Source: Ciceribacter sp. L1K22 (GTDB lineage Bacteria > Pseudomonadota > Alphaproteobacteria > Rhizobiales > Rhizobiaceae). From it: a DNA stretch of 64,000 bases. The notes under the pieces were generated by a model, which saw only the letters and a list, made by a program, of their open reading frames with translations, had not been told where the DNA came from and did not search any database. The translations under genes and the position numbers were made by a program. Below, one piece after another: positions 46,336 to 54,942 of the stretch (position 1 is its first letter; every line of letters starts with the position of its first letter). The stretch lies in NCBI RefSeq assembly GCF_017599385.1, contig NZ_JAGFPK010000001.1, positions 3,623,017-3,687,016 of the forward strand, read 5' to 3'.

Positions 46336-47382
46336 TCATTCCCCTTTGTTGAGATTATATTTCATGATGCTGCCGTGGCGCCCGGTGCGGTCCCGCTCGA
46401 GCGTATAGACGTCGCCTTCCAGTTCGCGCGCACCCGCCATGGGGGTCTCGATCTCCGCCAGGTCGGTGTCCGACAGGACGACATCGGAGATGGCGAGATT
46501 GGAGGCGAGGTGATTGCGATTGCGCGCGCCGACGATCACCGCCGTCACGCCTGGCCGGCGGAGCATGGCGGCACTGGCGATCGTGGCGATGTCGGTCGCA
46601 TGACGGTCCGCCACCTTGCGAAGCGTTGCAAGCAATGCCTGGAACAGATCCCAGCCACCGAGATCGTCGATGATCAGCTTGTATTTGGTCAGCGAACGGT
46701 TCTCGAGCGGATGTTCTGGCTCCGTCTTGCCAAGCCAGCGGTCGGAGAGAAAGCCACCGGCGACCGTGCCATAGCAAAACAGCGCAAAATCATGCTGAGC
46801 AGCGAGCCCGACCATGCGCTTTTCCGGGCGCCGGTCGAGCAGCGAATATTGCAACTGCAGCGAGGTCAGCGGGATCCCGGCATCGAGGATTGCCGTGACA
46901 TGGTCGCTGTCAAAGTTTGTGGCGCTGATCTTGTCGATACGCCCGTCGGATTGCAGCTCCTTCAGCCAGCCGAGCGTATCCAGCCAGGCTGGCATCTCGT
47001 AGTCCCACCAGTGGAACTGGACGAGATCGAGCCGCTCCATGTTCAGCCGCTTGCGCGACGTGTCGATCACGCCTTCCACATAGGATCTGGTGATTGTCGG
47101 GAGAACGCCGAGATCGGGTACGAATTTGGTGTGAACGCGAATGCGATCGAGTCCGGCCTGGCCGTGCAGGTCGCGGTAGCGCAGCCGGAAACGTCCGATC
47201 AGATCTTCCACGCCGGTGTAGATGTCTGCGCAGTCGAAGGTGGTGATGCCGGCATCGGCAAAGGCCACCATGTCCTCGATCGCCATCTCCGCATCGATGG
47301 CGCCATGGCCGCCCGCCAACTGCCAGCCGCCGCGGATGACGCGGGAGATTTCGTAACCGGGGGCGATGGAGATACGCTGCAT
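46336..47382 (-). CDS. Aldo/keto reductase
   Basis: This 348-residue protein is an aldo/keto reductase with FDCADIYTGVEDL (Asp and Tyr of the active site), IRVHTKFVPDL (Lys) and DLVQFHWWDYEMP (His). The C-terminal cofactor loop is AVIVGARNRNHLASN. It reduces or oxidises a carbonyl with NADP(H). It shares the QFHWW motif and general layout with the AKR half of the fusion protein at 51988, so the two are probably paralogues. It lies one base before livK and one base after the TIGR04076 gene, in a tightly packed operon. The ATG at 47380-47382 follows AAGGAAAAG. Confidence 0.88.
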   Translation of the reverse strand: MQRISIAPGYEISRVIRGGWQLAGGHGAIDAEMAIEDMVAFADAGITTFDCADIYTGVEDLIGRFRLRYRDLHGQAGLDRIRVHTKFVPDLGVLPTITRSYVEGVIDTSRKRLNMERLDLVQFHWWDYEMPAWLDTLGWLKELQSDGRIDKISATNFDSDHVTAILDAGIPLTSLQLQYSLLDRRPEKRMVGLAAQHDFALFCYGTVAGGFLSDRWLGKTEPEHPLENRSLTKYKLIIDDLGGWDLFQALLATLRKVADRHATDIATIASAAMLRRPGVTAVIVGARNRNHLASNLAISDVVLSDTDLAEIETPMAGARELEGDVYTLERDRTGRHGSIMKYNLNKGE

Positions 47383-47383
47383 C

Positions 47384-47734
47384 TTATTCTTTTCCTTCGA
47401 GGGGCACGGCCGTCGTTGCGGCATGGCTGAAACGGCGAAGCCCGGTCCGGCGAATTCTCAGGCGGGTTGAGCAGTTGGGATCCGGACAGGCGATCTCCGC
47501 ATCCGTCGTCATCCAGTCATGCGCATGGGTGGGGCGTTGCTTGGCGGCGAGAAGGGGAAGTACGGAGGCGAGGGAGTAAATCGAGATGCCCTGTCCTGGC
47601 GGGAGATAAAGCATCTCGCCCTGCAGCTCGAAATAATCGCCTGGCTTGGCGCCGCAGTAGACGGCTCCAACTTCGGGGATCACCACCTCGACACGCAGAT
47701 CAAAGAGCTCGAAGGTATCGTCTTTAGCGCCCAT
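47384..47734 (-). CDS. TIGR04076-like small protein of unknown function
   Basis: This 116-residue protein begins MGAKDDTFELFDLRVEVV and carries AKPGDYFELQGEMLYLPPG, LLAAKQRPTHAHDWMTTDAE and CPDPNC. The layout (GDxF, then a Pro-Gly stretch, then LLxAKQRP) resembles the TIGR04076 family as I recall it. No function is established for it. It has several conserved Cys residues but no clear catalytic motif. It sits between a GntR regulator and an aldo/keto reductase, so it probably serves the same pathway. Confidence 0.6.
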   Translation of the reverse strand: MGAKDDTFELFDLRVEVVIPEVGAVYCGAKPGDYFELQGEMLYLPPGQGISIYSLASVLPLLAAKQRPTHAHDWMTTDAEIACPDPNCSTRLRIRRTGLRRFSHAATTAVPLEGKE

Positions 47735-47743
47735 CGATTTCCC

Positions 47744-48457
47744 TCACGCTGCTTCGTCGCCGGCGTCGAGGCGCCCTCGCACGAGATCGAAGGAGCGTCC
47801 GATGTCGTTGGAAAGCGCGTCCACGGCAGCCTCCTCATCGCGTGCTTCGAGAGCTGCGACCAGCGTCCAGTGGTGGTTCGTCGCGGCAAGGCCGCCTTGT
47901 TCGTCATGGATATGGGCAGCGGCCCGGACCACCGGGCCGGACTGGAGCCAGAGGCTTTCGACCATCGGGATCAGCACACGCGATGAGGCGGCGCGATAGA
48001 TGTGGAAATGGAAGCGATGATTGATTTCAGAGGTGACGGGGCCGACGTCCTGGCCATGCCGCTCAAAGGCTGCCTCGCAATCCCGGTTAATCTGCTTCAG
48101 GCTTTCGATGTCTTCCGCCGTCAGCCTGTCACAGGCGAGCGCCACCAGACGCCCCTCGATCAGGATGCGGGCGCGCTCCAGGTCATCGAGACGGTCACGG
48201 GTGATCAGAGGGACCCTGACGGTGCGATTGGGCAGAGCCTCCAGCGCCTGTTCGGAGACAAGGCGACCCAGCGCTTCGCGTACCGGCATGGTGCTGGTCT
48301 TCAGGCGGTCCGCCATATCGACGATCCGCAGCATGTCGCCTGCGGCAAAGCCGCCATTGATCAGGGTGCGGCGCAACTGCTCGTAGACGCGATCCTGTAG
48401 CGTCTCTCGCCCGACAGGCGTCAGCAGATCATCCGACTGGGCGACCGTATCCGTCAT
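47744..48457 (-). CDS. GntR/FCD-family transcriptional regulator of the Liv-AKR module
   Basis: This 237-residue protein has the GntR winged helix (VYEQLRRTLINGGFAAGDML, TSTMPVREALGRLVSEQALE) and an FCD ligand-binding domain (INHRFHFHIYRAASSRVLIP, VRAAAHIHDE, ATNHHWTLVAAL). It heads the minus-strand operon and is divergent from livG; a 12-base palindrome lies between them. It probably represses both transcripts in the absence of the transported compound. Confidence 0.9.
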   Translation of the reverse strand: MTDTVAQSDDLLTPVGRETLQDRVYEQLRRTLINGGFAAGDMLRIVDMADRLKTSTMPVREALGRLVSEQALEALPNRTVRVPLITRDRLDDLERARILIEGRLVALACDRLTAEDIESLKQINRDCEAAFERHGQDVGPVTSEINHRFHFHIYRAASSRVLIPMVESLWLQSGPVVRAAAHIHDEQGGLAATNHHWTLVAALEARDEEAAVDALSNDIGRSFDLVRGRLDAGDEAA

Positions 48458-48506
48458 TCCGCCTCAACTCCCCGGAAATATCGGTTGATTTTCGCGTCTG
48501 CGTCAA

Positions 48507-48518
48507 GTTTGATCAAAC
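48507..48518. promoter_or_regulatory. Palindrome in the gntR-livG divergent promoter
   Basis: GTTTGATCAAAC is a perfect 12-base palindrome in the 86-base gap between the divergent gntR and livG genes. A related half-site, GATCAAATC, follows at 48525-48533. It is the best candidate for the GntR operator. Confidence 0.55.
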
Positions 48519-48543
48519 ATCACGGATCAAATCAAGGCTCATT

Positions 48544-49362
48544 TTGGAAGCGACAGTCGTGCATCCCCCATCACCCGCGTCCCTTCCAACGGCCTCGTTA
48601 TCGCCTGCCATCGAAGCGCGGCGTGTGACGAAGCAATTTGACGGTCTGACTGTGGTTTCCGACATGTCGCTGCAGCTCGCCAAAGGAGAGATTCTCGGCC
48701 TGATCGGCCCGAATGGTGCGGGTAAGACCACCATGTTCAATCTGTTAGCTGGCAGCCTCAAGCCCAGCGCCGGCGGGATCTTCATCGAGGGGCAGGACGT
48801 TTCCAGCCAAGCGCCCGAGCAACGCATCGCGCATGGGGTTGCACGAACCTTCCAGATCCCACGTCCATTCTCCGAAATGAGCGTGCTGGAAAACGTGCTG
48901 GTCGGCGCTCAGAAGCAGACGGGAGAACGGTTGTTTTCCAATTTTCTCCGGCCGGGCTTGGTGCGCCGCGAGGAGAAGGCGGCGCTTGAAAAGGCGCATG
49001 TCATGCTCGAGTTCGTCACGCTGTCGCGGCTTGCCCACGAGCCCGCGCGCGTCTTGTCCGGCGGGCAGCGCAAGCTTCTGGAACTGGCGCGCGTCCTGAT
49101 GGCCGACCCGCAGGTGATCCTGCTCGATGAACCGGCCGCCGGCGTAAACCCCGCCTTGCTCGAGGTGATCATGGATCGTGTGGTGGCGCTGAATGCCGAA
49201 GGCAAGTCCATACTGCTCATCGAACACAACATGGACATGGTATCCAGGCTCTGCTCGCGCGTCATCGCCATGGCGCTCGGCAAGCTGCTGGCCGAGGGAT
49301 CACCGGCTGACGTTTCCGCCAATCCCGCAGTCATCGAAGCCTATCTCGGTGGTGGTGCATGA
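48544..49362 (+). CDS. livG: ABC transporter ATP-binding protein, LivG type
   Basis: This protein of up to 272 residues is a Liv-type ATPase with Walker A GPNGAGKTT, the Q-loop region GVARTFQIPRPFSEMSVLEN, signature LSGGQRKLLELARVLM and Walker B VILLDEPAAGVNP. The start is uncertain: a TTG at 48544 or a GTG at 48559, which has TTTGGAAG about nine bases upstream; there is no early ATG. The gene overlaps livF by four bases. It belongs to the importer whose binding protein is encoded on the opposite transcript. Confidence 0.92.
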   Translation: MEATVVHPPSPASLPTASLSPAIEARRVTKQFDGLTVVSDMSLQLAKGEILGLIGPNGAGKTTMFNLLAGSLKPSAGGIFIEGQDVSSQAPEQRIAHGVARTFQIPRPFSEMSVLENVLVGAQKQTGERLFSNFLRPGLVRREEKAALEKAHVMLEFVTLSRLAHEPARVLSGGQRKLLELARVLMADPQVILLDEPAAGVNPALLEVIMDRVVALNAEGKSILLIEHNMDMVSRLCSRVIAMALGKLLAEGSPADVSANPAVIEAYLGGGA

Positions 49363-50105
49363 CAGACGCCGTTCTTGCAACCTCGGCGCTGGTCGCAGGC
49401 TACGAACCGGATCTTCCCATCGTTCGCGGCGTCGATCTTGCGGTCGCACGGGGCGAACTCGTCGTGCTTCTTGGCCCGAACGGTGCGGGCAAGTCCACCT
49501 TCGTCAAGGCGATCGCCGGCATGGTGCCTGTGCATTCGGGCCGGATCCACCTTGCCGGGCGGGACATCACGGACGTCGCGCCCCATCGGAAAGTGGCGGA
49601 AGGCCTGGCCTTCGTGCCGCAGACGGACAATGTCTTTGCCAGCATGAGCATTCTGGAGAACCTGCAAATCGCGGTTTCCCTGCTGCCGAAAGACGCGCGC
49701 CGCCTTGCCATCGAGACGATGTTGACCCGTTTTCCCGATCTCGCAATCCAGCCGAAACGCCTTGCCGGGGCGCTCTCCGGTGGTCAGCGGCAGATGCTGG
49801 CCGTGGCGCGGGCGCTGGCCCTTGATCCGCCGGTGCTGATCCTCGACGAGCCGTCTGCCGGTCTTTCCCCCAAAATCGTCGGCGAAGTCTTTTCCATGCT
49901 CAAGCGTATCAATGGCGAGGGCGTGACGATCATTCTGGTCGAGCAGAACGTGAAGGCGGCCATGGCGATTGCCGATCGTGCCGTGATCCTGGCCGAGGGC
50001 GTTATTCGGCACGAGGGCACACCGGCGGAGCTCGCCGATGATCCGCTGATCGGGCAGATCTATCTCGGTACCACAGGCCGTGCAGCCGAGGGGGTGTCGA
50101 TATGA
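49359..50105 (+). CDS. livF: ABC transporter ATP-binding protein, LivF type
   Basis: This 248-residue ATPase has Walker A GPNGAGKST, signature LSGGQRQMLAVARAL and Walker B VLILDEPSAGLSP. It pairs with LivG at the inner face of the membrane. It overlaps both neighbours by four bases (ATGA arrangement), a sign of coupled translation. Confidence 0.94.
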   Translation: MTDAVLATSALVAGYEPDLPIVRGVDLAVARGELVVLLGPNGAGKSTFVKAIAGMVPVHSGRIHLAGRDITDVAPHRKVAEGLAFVPQTDNVFASMSILENLQIAVSLLPKDARRLAIETMLTRFPDLAIQPKRLAGALSGGQRQMLAVARALALDPPVLILDEPSAGLSPKIVGEVFSMLKRINGEGVTIILVEQNVKAAMAIADRAVILAEGVIRHEGTPAELADDPLIGQIYLGTTGRAAEGVSI

Positions 50106-51013
50106 ACCTGCAATTTTTGATGGACGGGCTGATTGCAGGCGCAATCATAGGGCTGGGCGCTGTCGGCGTTACCCTGACTTACTCGATCCTCCGCTTTGCC
50201 AATTTCGCCCATGGCGAGCTTCTGTCCTGGGGCGCCTATCTCGCACTCGGCATCAGCAGTGCGCTGGGCGTACTCGGGGCAGGGATGACGACGCCGCTCG
50301 GCCCGTTCTCCTTTGGTTGGTCGCTTCCGATCGCAGCGCTCCTCGCCATCGCACTGACGGGTCTTCTTGCGCTGGCTGTGGATGCCGCACTCTTTTCGAG
50401 CTTCCGGCGACGCGGCAGCGCCATCATCATCATGGTGATGGCAAGCTTCGGCGCATCGCTTGCACTGCGCAGCCTGCTCGAATTCCTGTTTACCTCGAAG
50501 CCCGCCTATTTCAGCCAAGCGCTGCAAATCGCCATGAAGCTCGGCCTGGGCCTCAGAGCGACACCGGACCAGATGGCCATGCTGGCCGTTGCGCTGACCT
50601 CTGTGATCACCGTTCACCTCGTCATGACGCGGACCGATATCGGCCGGGCGATGCGCGCCCTCAGCGAAAACCCGGGTCTTGCCGGTATCGCCGGCATCGA
50701 TGTCCGGCGGGTCATCCGGACCGCCTGGTTCCTGGGTGCCGCACTGGCCTGTATCGCCGGGATCATGAGCGGGCTGATCATCCAGATCCGCCCCTATCTC
50801 GGGCATGACCTGCTGCTGCCCTTGTTTGCAGCCGCGATCCTCGGCGGTATCGGTTCGGTCCCCGGTGCCATGATCGCCGGCCTGCTGATCGGCCTCGCCG
50901 AGGCCTTCACCGTCCAGCTCATCGGCGCGGAATGGCGTGCTGCAGTGTCCTTTGCCATCCTGATTGCGGTCCTTCTCGTCCGGCCCCGCGGCCTTTTTGG
51001 AAAAGCGGCATGA
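50102..51013 (+). CDS. livH: Branched-chain-type ABC permease, LivH
   Basis: This 303-residue membrane protein has about eight hydrophobic segments and LivH motifs such as GAVGVTLTYSILRFANFAHG at the N-terminus, ALSENPGLAGIAGIDVRRVI in the ATPase-contact loop, and AAAILGGIGSVPGAMIAGLL. It overlaps livF and livM by four bases each. Confidence 0.94.
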   Translation: MNLQFLMDGLIAGAIIGLGAVGVTLTYSILRFANFAHGELLSWGAYLALGISSALGVLGAGMTTPLGPFSFGWSLPIAALLAIALTGLLALAVDAALFSSFRRRGSAIIIMVMASFGASLALRSLLEFLFTSKPAYFSQALQIAMKLGLGLRATPDQMAMLAVALTSVITVHLVMTRTDIGRAMRALSENPGLAGIAGIDVRRVIRTAWFLGAALACIAGIMSGLIIQIRPYLGHDLLLPLFAAAILGGIGSVPGAMIAGLLIGLAEAFTVQLIGAEWRAAVSFAILIAVLLVRPRGLFGKAA

Positions 51014-51969
51014 GCATCGATCTAATCGCCTATGGCGCCTTCTTCCTCACCATGGCATTGACCTATGCGATCATCTGCCTGGGGCTGAATGTTCAGTGGG
51101 GCATGACGGGGTTGTTCAATGTCGGCATCGCCGCTTTCGTCGCGGTCGGGGCCTATACGTCGGCCATCCTCACCACCCCTGACACTGCGGAACGCCTTGG
51201 CGGTTTCGGACTGCCGATTGCTGTTGGCTGGCTTGGGGCTGCCATCGTCTCGGGAGCGCTGTCCTGGGCCGTTGGCGCGCTGACGATCCGGTTGAGATCC
51301 GATTATCTTGCCATCGCCACCTTCGGCGTCGCCGTCACCGTTCAGCTCTGCATGCTCAATCTTCAGAGCGTGACCGGCGGAGCTTTCGGGATTGGCTTCA
51401 TTCCGCGTCCTTTCGCCGATCTGCAGGGTGATGCACTGCTTTTCAGTCTCGCCAACTGCGCTCTCATGGCGCTTGTCGTGCTGGTGCTCTTTCTCGGTCT
51501 GCAGCACTTGTCGCGCAGCCCCTGGGGACGTGTCTTGCGGGCGATCCGCGAAGACGAGACGGCCGCTCAAGCGCTCGGCAAGCGGCCCGTTCGCTTTCGC
51601 CTGCAGGCCTTTACCCTCGGCGGTGCGATCATGGGCCTTGCAGGCGCTGCCCAGGCACATTTCATCGGCTTTATCGCACCCGACAACTATATGCCGGTGC
51701 TCACCTTCCAGGTCTGGGCCATGCTGATCGTCGGCGGCTCGGGCAACAATCGCGGAGCGATTGCCGGCGCCATTTTGGTCTGGGGGCTCTGGGCTCTGAC
51801 GGCCGCTGCCGTCTCCGCCTTCGTGCCGCCCGAAGAGCAGGCGCGCGCTGCCGCCTTGCAGATCGTCGCCATTGGTGTTGGGCTCTGCCTGATGCTGCTG
51901 CTGCGGCCGCGCGGCCTGTTCGGCGAGGTGAGCCCGCTCGCGCGCCTCAGCCGCAATAAACAATCCTGA
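51010..51969 (+). CDS. livM: Branched-chain-type ABC permease, LivM
   Basis: This 319-residue membrane protein carries LivM motifs: LNVQWGMTGLFNVGIAAFVA, RSDYLAIATFGVAVTVQLCM, VLRAIREDETAAQALGKRPV and MLIVGGSGNNRGAIAGAILV. The ATG at 51010 overlaps the livH stop. It completes the membrane part of the importer. The AKR-RidA fusion gene follows after 18 bases. Confidence 0.94.
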   Translation: MSIDLIAYGAFFLTMALTYAIICLGLNVQWGMTGLFNVGIAAFVAVGAYTSAILTTPDTAERLGGFGLPIAVGWLGAAIVSGALSWAVGALTIRLRSDYLAIATFGVAVTVQLCMLNLQSVTGGAFGIGFIPRPFADLQGDALLFSLANCALMALVVLVLFLGLQHLSRSPWGRVLRAIREDETAAQALGKRPVRFRLQAFTLGGAIMGLAGAAQAHFIGFIAPDNYMPVLTFQVWAMLIVGGSGNNRGAIAGAILVWGLWALTAAAVSAFVPPEEQARAAALQIVAIGVGLCLMLLLRPRGLFGEVSPLARLSRNKQS

Positions 51970-51987
51970 CCATCAAGGAATCACGCC

Positions 51988-53448
51988 GTGTCCCAGCATC
52001 CCGAACGTATCGCGCTCACGCCTGACCTGTCGATCAGCCGTCTCGTCTGCGGCCTCTGGCAGGTTGCCGATATCGAAAAGAATGGCGCCACGGTCGATCC
52101 GGAGCAGGGGGCTGATGCCCTGCAGGCCTATGCGGAGGCCGGGTTCGACAGTTTCGACATGGCCGATCACTACGGATCGGCAGAGATCATCACCGGCCAT
52201 CTCCTCAAGCGCTATGCCACGGGCGAGAAGCGACCGGTGGCGTTCACCAAATGGTGCCCCGAGCCGGGTCCGATGCCGCGCGACCTGGTGCGACGGGGCG
52301 TGGAGGACCGACTTGCCCGCCTCGGCGTCGACAAGGTAGATCTTCTGCAGTTTCATTGGTGGACATTCGAACATCCGGCCTGGCTCGATGCCCTGCATGA
52401 AATGCAGGCGATGAAAGAAGAAGGCCTGATCGGCGCCCTCGGCCTCACGAATTTTGATGCAGCGCATCTCAACGTTGCGCTCTCCGATGGCATCGATATC
52501 GCAAGCAACCAGGTGTCTTTCTCCCTGATCGACAGGCGCGCTGCTGGCGATTTGTCGTCGCTATGCCTCAAGCGCGACGTGAAGCTTCTTGCCTATGGCA
52601 CGCTCTGCGGCGGTTTCCTGTCGGAGAAATGGCTCAGTCAGCCGGAGCCTGCATCGATCCCCGACTGGAGCCGTTCGAAATACAAGCGCTTCATTGATAC
52701 CGCCGGCGGCTGGAGCGTCTATCAGGGGATACTGCAGGCGGCCGCGACGATTGCTCGAAAACACGCAGTCTCGATCTCCAATGTGGCCAGCCGCTGGGTT
52801 CTCGAACATCCGGCTGTCGCTGCCACGATCATCGGTGCAAGGCTCGGCGAGAACGAACACCGCACCGACAACCTGAAGGTCTTTGGCTTCGAACTGGATA
52901 CGGAGGACCGGGCGCTGCTCGACGGTGCCTTCGCCAAAGCCACGCCAATTCCCGGCGATTGCGGTGATGAATATCGAAAGCCGCCCTTCCTGACGGCATC
53001 CGGTGACCTCAGCCATCATCTCGATGCGATCCCGTCGGTCTACACGGCAGTTCCGGTGCCGGGGCGCGAGGATCGCATGCGTGTTTCCTCCGGCAGCATC
53101 TGGGAACCGCTTGCCGGTTACAGCCGGGCCGTGCGGGTCGGTGACCGGATCCTGGTATCGGGCACGACGGCGACCCACGGCAGTAACCGTTGTGTGGCAC
53201 CTGGCGATCCGGGCGCTCAGGCAACCTATATTCTTGACAAGATCGCGGCTTCCATCTCTGCTCTCGGCGGTAAGATGGAGGACGTCGTCCGCACGCGCAT
53301 CTATCTCAAGGATGCGTCACAGTGGGAGCCGGTCTCGCGAGCGCATGGGCGCTTCTTCTCCGACGTGCTTCCGGCGAACACTCTGATCGAGGCCGGCGCT
53401 TTGGTCGGCGATTACGAAGTCGAGATTGAAGCGGAAGCGATGGTTTAG
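51988..53448 (+). CDS. Aldo/keto reductase fused to a C-terminal RidA-family domain
   Basis: This 486-residue protein joins two domains. Residues 1 to about 335 form an aldo/keto reductase (SFDMADHYGSAEI with active-site Asp and Tyr, VAFTKWCPE with Lys, LLQFHWWTFEH with His, ATIIGARLGENEHR as cofactor loop). Residues from about 355 form a RidA/YjgF-like domain (AVRVGDRILVSGTTATHG, MEDVVRTRIYLKDASQWEPV with the conserved Arg, NTLIEAGALVGDYEVEIEAE). RidA proteins hydrolyse reactive enamines or imines to keto acids. The fusion suggests that a carbonyl product and an imine step are handled together. The start is a GTG after AAGGAATC. It is the last gene of the livGFHM transcript. Confidence 0.9.
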   Translation: MSQHPERIALTPDLSISRLVCGLWQVADIEKNGATVDPEQGADALQAYAEAGFDSFDMADHYGSAEIITGHLLKRYATGEKRPVAFTKWCPEPGPMPRDLVRRGVEDRLARLGVDKVDLLQFHWWTFEHPAWLDALHEMQAMKEEGLIGALGLTNFDAAHLNVALSDGIDIASNQVSFSLIDRRAAGDLSSLCLKRDVKLLAYGTLCGGFLSEKWLSQPEPASIPDWSRSKYKRFIDTAGGWSVYQGILQAAATIARKHAVSISNVASRWVLEHPAVAATIIGARLGENEHRTDNLKVFGFELDTEDRALLDGAFAKATPIPGDCGDEYRKPPFLTASGDLSHHLDAIPSVYTAVPVPGREDRMRVSSGSIWEPLAGYSRAVRVGDRILVSGTTATHGSNRCVAPGDPGAQATYILDKIAASISALGGKMEDVVRTRIYLKDASQWEPVSRAHGRFFSDVLPANTLIEAGALVGDYEVEIEAEAMV

Positions 53449-53486
53449 ATTTTGTGGGGCTGCAGCCGAGCGGCGCAGACCAGATA

Positions 53487-54917
53487 TCAAGGGCTTAATG
53501 AGGCAACCGCAGTGGTGTCCGCAATCAAGTTCGAGCGCTTGCGGCTCTGGTACTGTCCTTGCCCGGCCTCCACGACAGCGCCGCGTTCCATGATCGTCTG
53601 GCCTCGAACCAGCAGGCGCACGGGCCAGCCGGTGATCTCCAGCCCCTCGTAAGAGGTGTAGTCGGCGCCGTGCTGGAGGATCTCGTTGGTCAGGGTGACC
53701 TTCTTTCTCGGATCCCAAAGCGCGATGTCGGCGTCCGATCCGATCGCGATCGTGCCCTTCTGCGGGTACATGCCGTAGAGCTTCGCATGATTGGTCGATG
53801 TGACCGCGACGAAATGGTTGATATCAATCCGGCCTTTCATCACGCCTTCGGAAAAGAGGATCGGCAGACGGGTTCCTACACCCGGGATACCGTTCGGGAT
53901 CCAGCGGAAATGCCGCTTGCCCTTCTCGTTCAGCTTGCCTTCCGGATCATCGAAGCGGAAGGGGCAGTGGTCGGAGGAAAAGAGGTCGAAGACGCCCTGT
54001 TCGATCCCCTCCCAGCAGGCGTCCTGGCTCGCCTTGTCGCGCGGTGGTGGCGAGCAGACATATTTCGCGCCATCCAGGCCTTCGAGGTCCAGATCATCCG
54101 CGGTCAGCATCAGATATTGCGGGCATGTCTCGCCAGCAATTTTCTGGCCGCGCTGACGGGCCCGGCGAATTTCTTCCATCGCTTCGCGGTTCGAGACATG
54201 GACGATGACGATCGGCACATCGACGATTTCGGCGAGCGACAGCGCCCGATGCGTTGCCTCGCGTTCTGCCGCGACGGGTCTTGTCGTGGCGTGGTACTTC
54301 GGCGCAAGTTTCCCCTCTTCCTCGTGGCGGCCGATCAAATAGCGGATGGCGTCTTCGTTCTCGCAATGGACCATGACCAGCGCGCCTGTGCGGCGTGCCG
54401 TGTCCAGCGTCGCCAGGATTTCGTCATCGCGCAGACGCAGGCCCTCATAGGTCATGAAGACCTTGAGCGATGTATAGCCATCCTCCACCAGTGCCGGCAG
54501 TTCCTGGCCGAGGACTTCCGCCGTCGGATCCGTAATCACAAGGTGGAAGGAGACGTCGACATGGCACTTGCCCTCGGCCTTGGCGTGATAAACCTTGAGT
54601 GCCTCGCGCAGGGACTGACCCTTTTCCTGCATGCAGAAGGCCAAGACCGCGCTGTTGCCGCCGATGGCGGCCGAGCGTGTGCCGCTGTCGAAGTCATCGG
54701 CCATGACAATGCCTTCGCCGGAGGGCTGGTCGAGATGGACGTGGCTGTCGATACCGCCGGGGAGCACGAAGAGGCCGGTGGCGTCGATGACGTCATCGGC
54801 GTCTGTCAGACCGTTCGCGAGCGCCACGATCCGGCCGTCCCTGATGCCGACGTCGCTGACGAAGGTATCGCTTGCCGTTACCACCGTTCCGTTGCGGATC
54901 ACCGTATCGAAGCGCAT
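53487..54917 (-). CDS. D-hydantoinase/dihydropyrimidinase family amidohydrolase
   Basis: This 476-residue amidohydrolase has the full metal site of the family: His59 and His61 in DSHVHLDQP, the carboxylated Lys152 in TSLKVFMTYEG, His184 in VMVHCENED, His240 in VIVHVSNRE and Asp316 in FSSDHCPF. Such enzymes open the ring of hydantoins or dihydropyrimidines to N-carbamoyl amino acids. The ATG at 54915-54917 (MRFDTVIRNG) has AAAGGA about eight bases upstream. It is the last gene of an operon with an amino-acid ABC transporter and a class V aminotransferase. No carbamoylase gene lies in the window. Confidence 0.9.
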   Translation of the reverse strand: MRFDTVIRNGTVVTASDTFVSDVGIRDGRIVALANGLTDADDVIDATGLFVLPGGIDSHVHLDQPSGEGIVMADDFDSGTRSAAIGGNSAVLAFCMQEKGQSLREALKVYHAKAEGKCHVDVSFHLVITDPTAEVLGQELPALVEDGYTSLKVFMTYEGLRLRDDEILATLDTARRTGALVMVHCENEDAIRYLIGRHEEEGKLAPKYHATTRPVAAEREATHRALSLAEIVDVPIVIVHVSNREAMEEIRRARQRGQKIAGETCPQYLMLTADDLDLEGLDGAKYVCSPPPRDKASQDACWEGIEQGVFDLFSSDHCPFRFDDPEGKLNEKGKRHFRWIPNGIPGVGTRLPILFSEGVMKGRIDINHFVAVTSTNHAKLYGMYPQKGTIAIGSDADIALWDPRKKVTLTNEILQHGADYTSYEGLEITGWPVRLLVRGQTIMERGAVVEAGQGQYQSRKRSNLIADTTAVASLSP

Positions 54918-54942
54918 CCCGTCCATCCTTTCGTGTTGGCTC

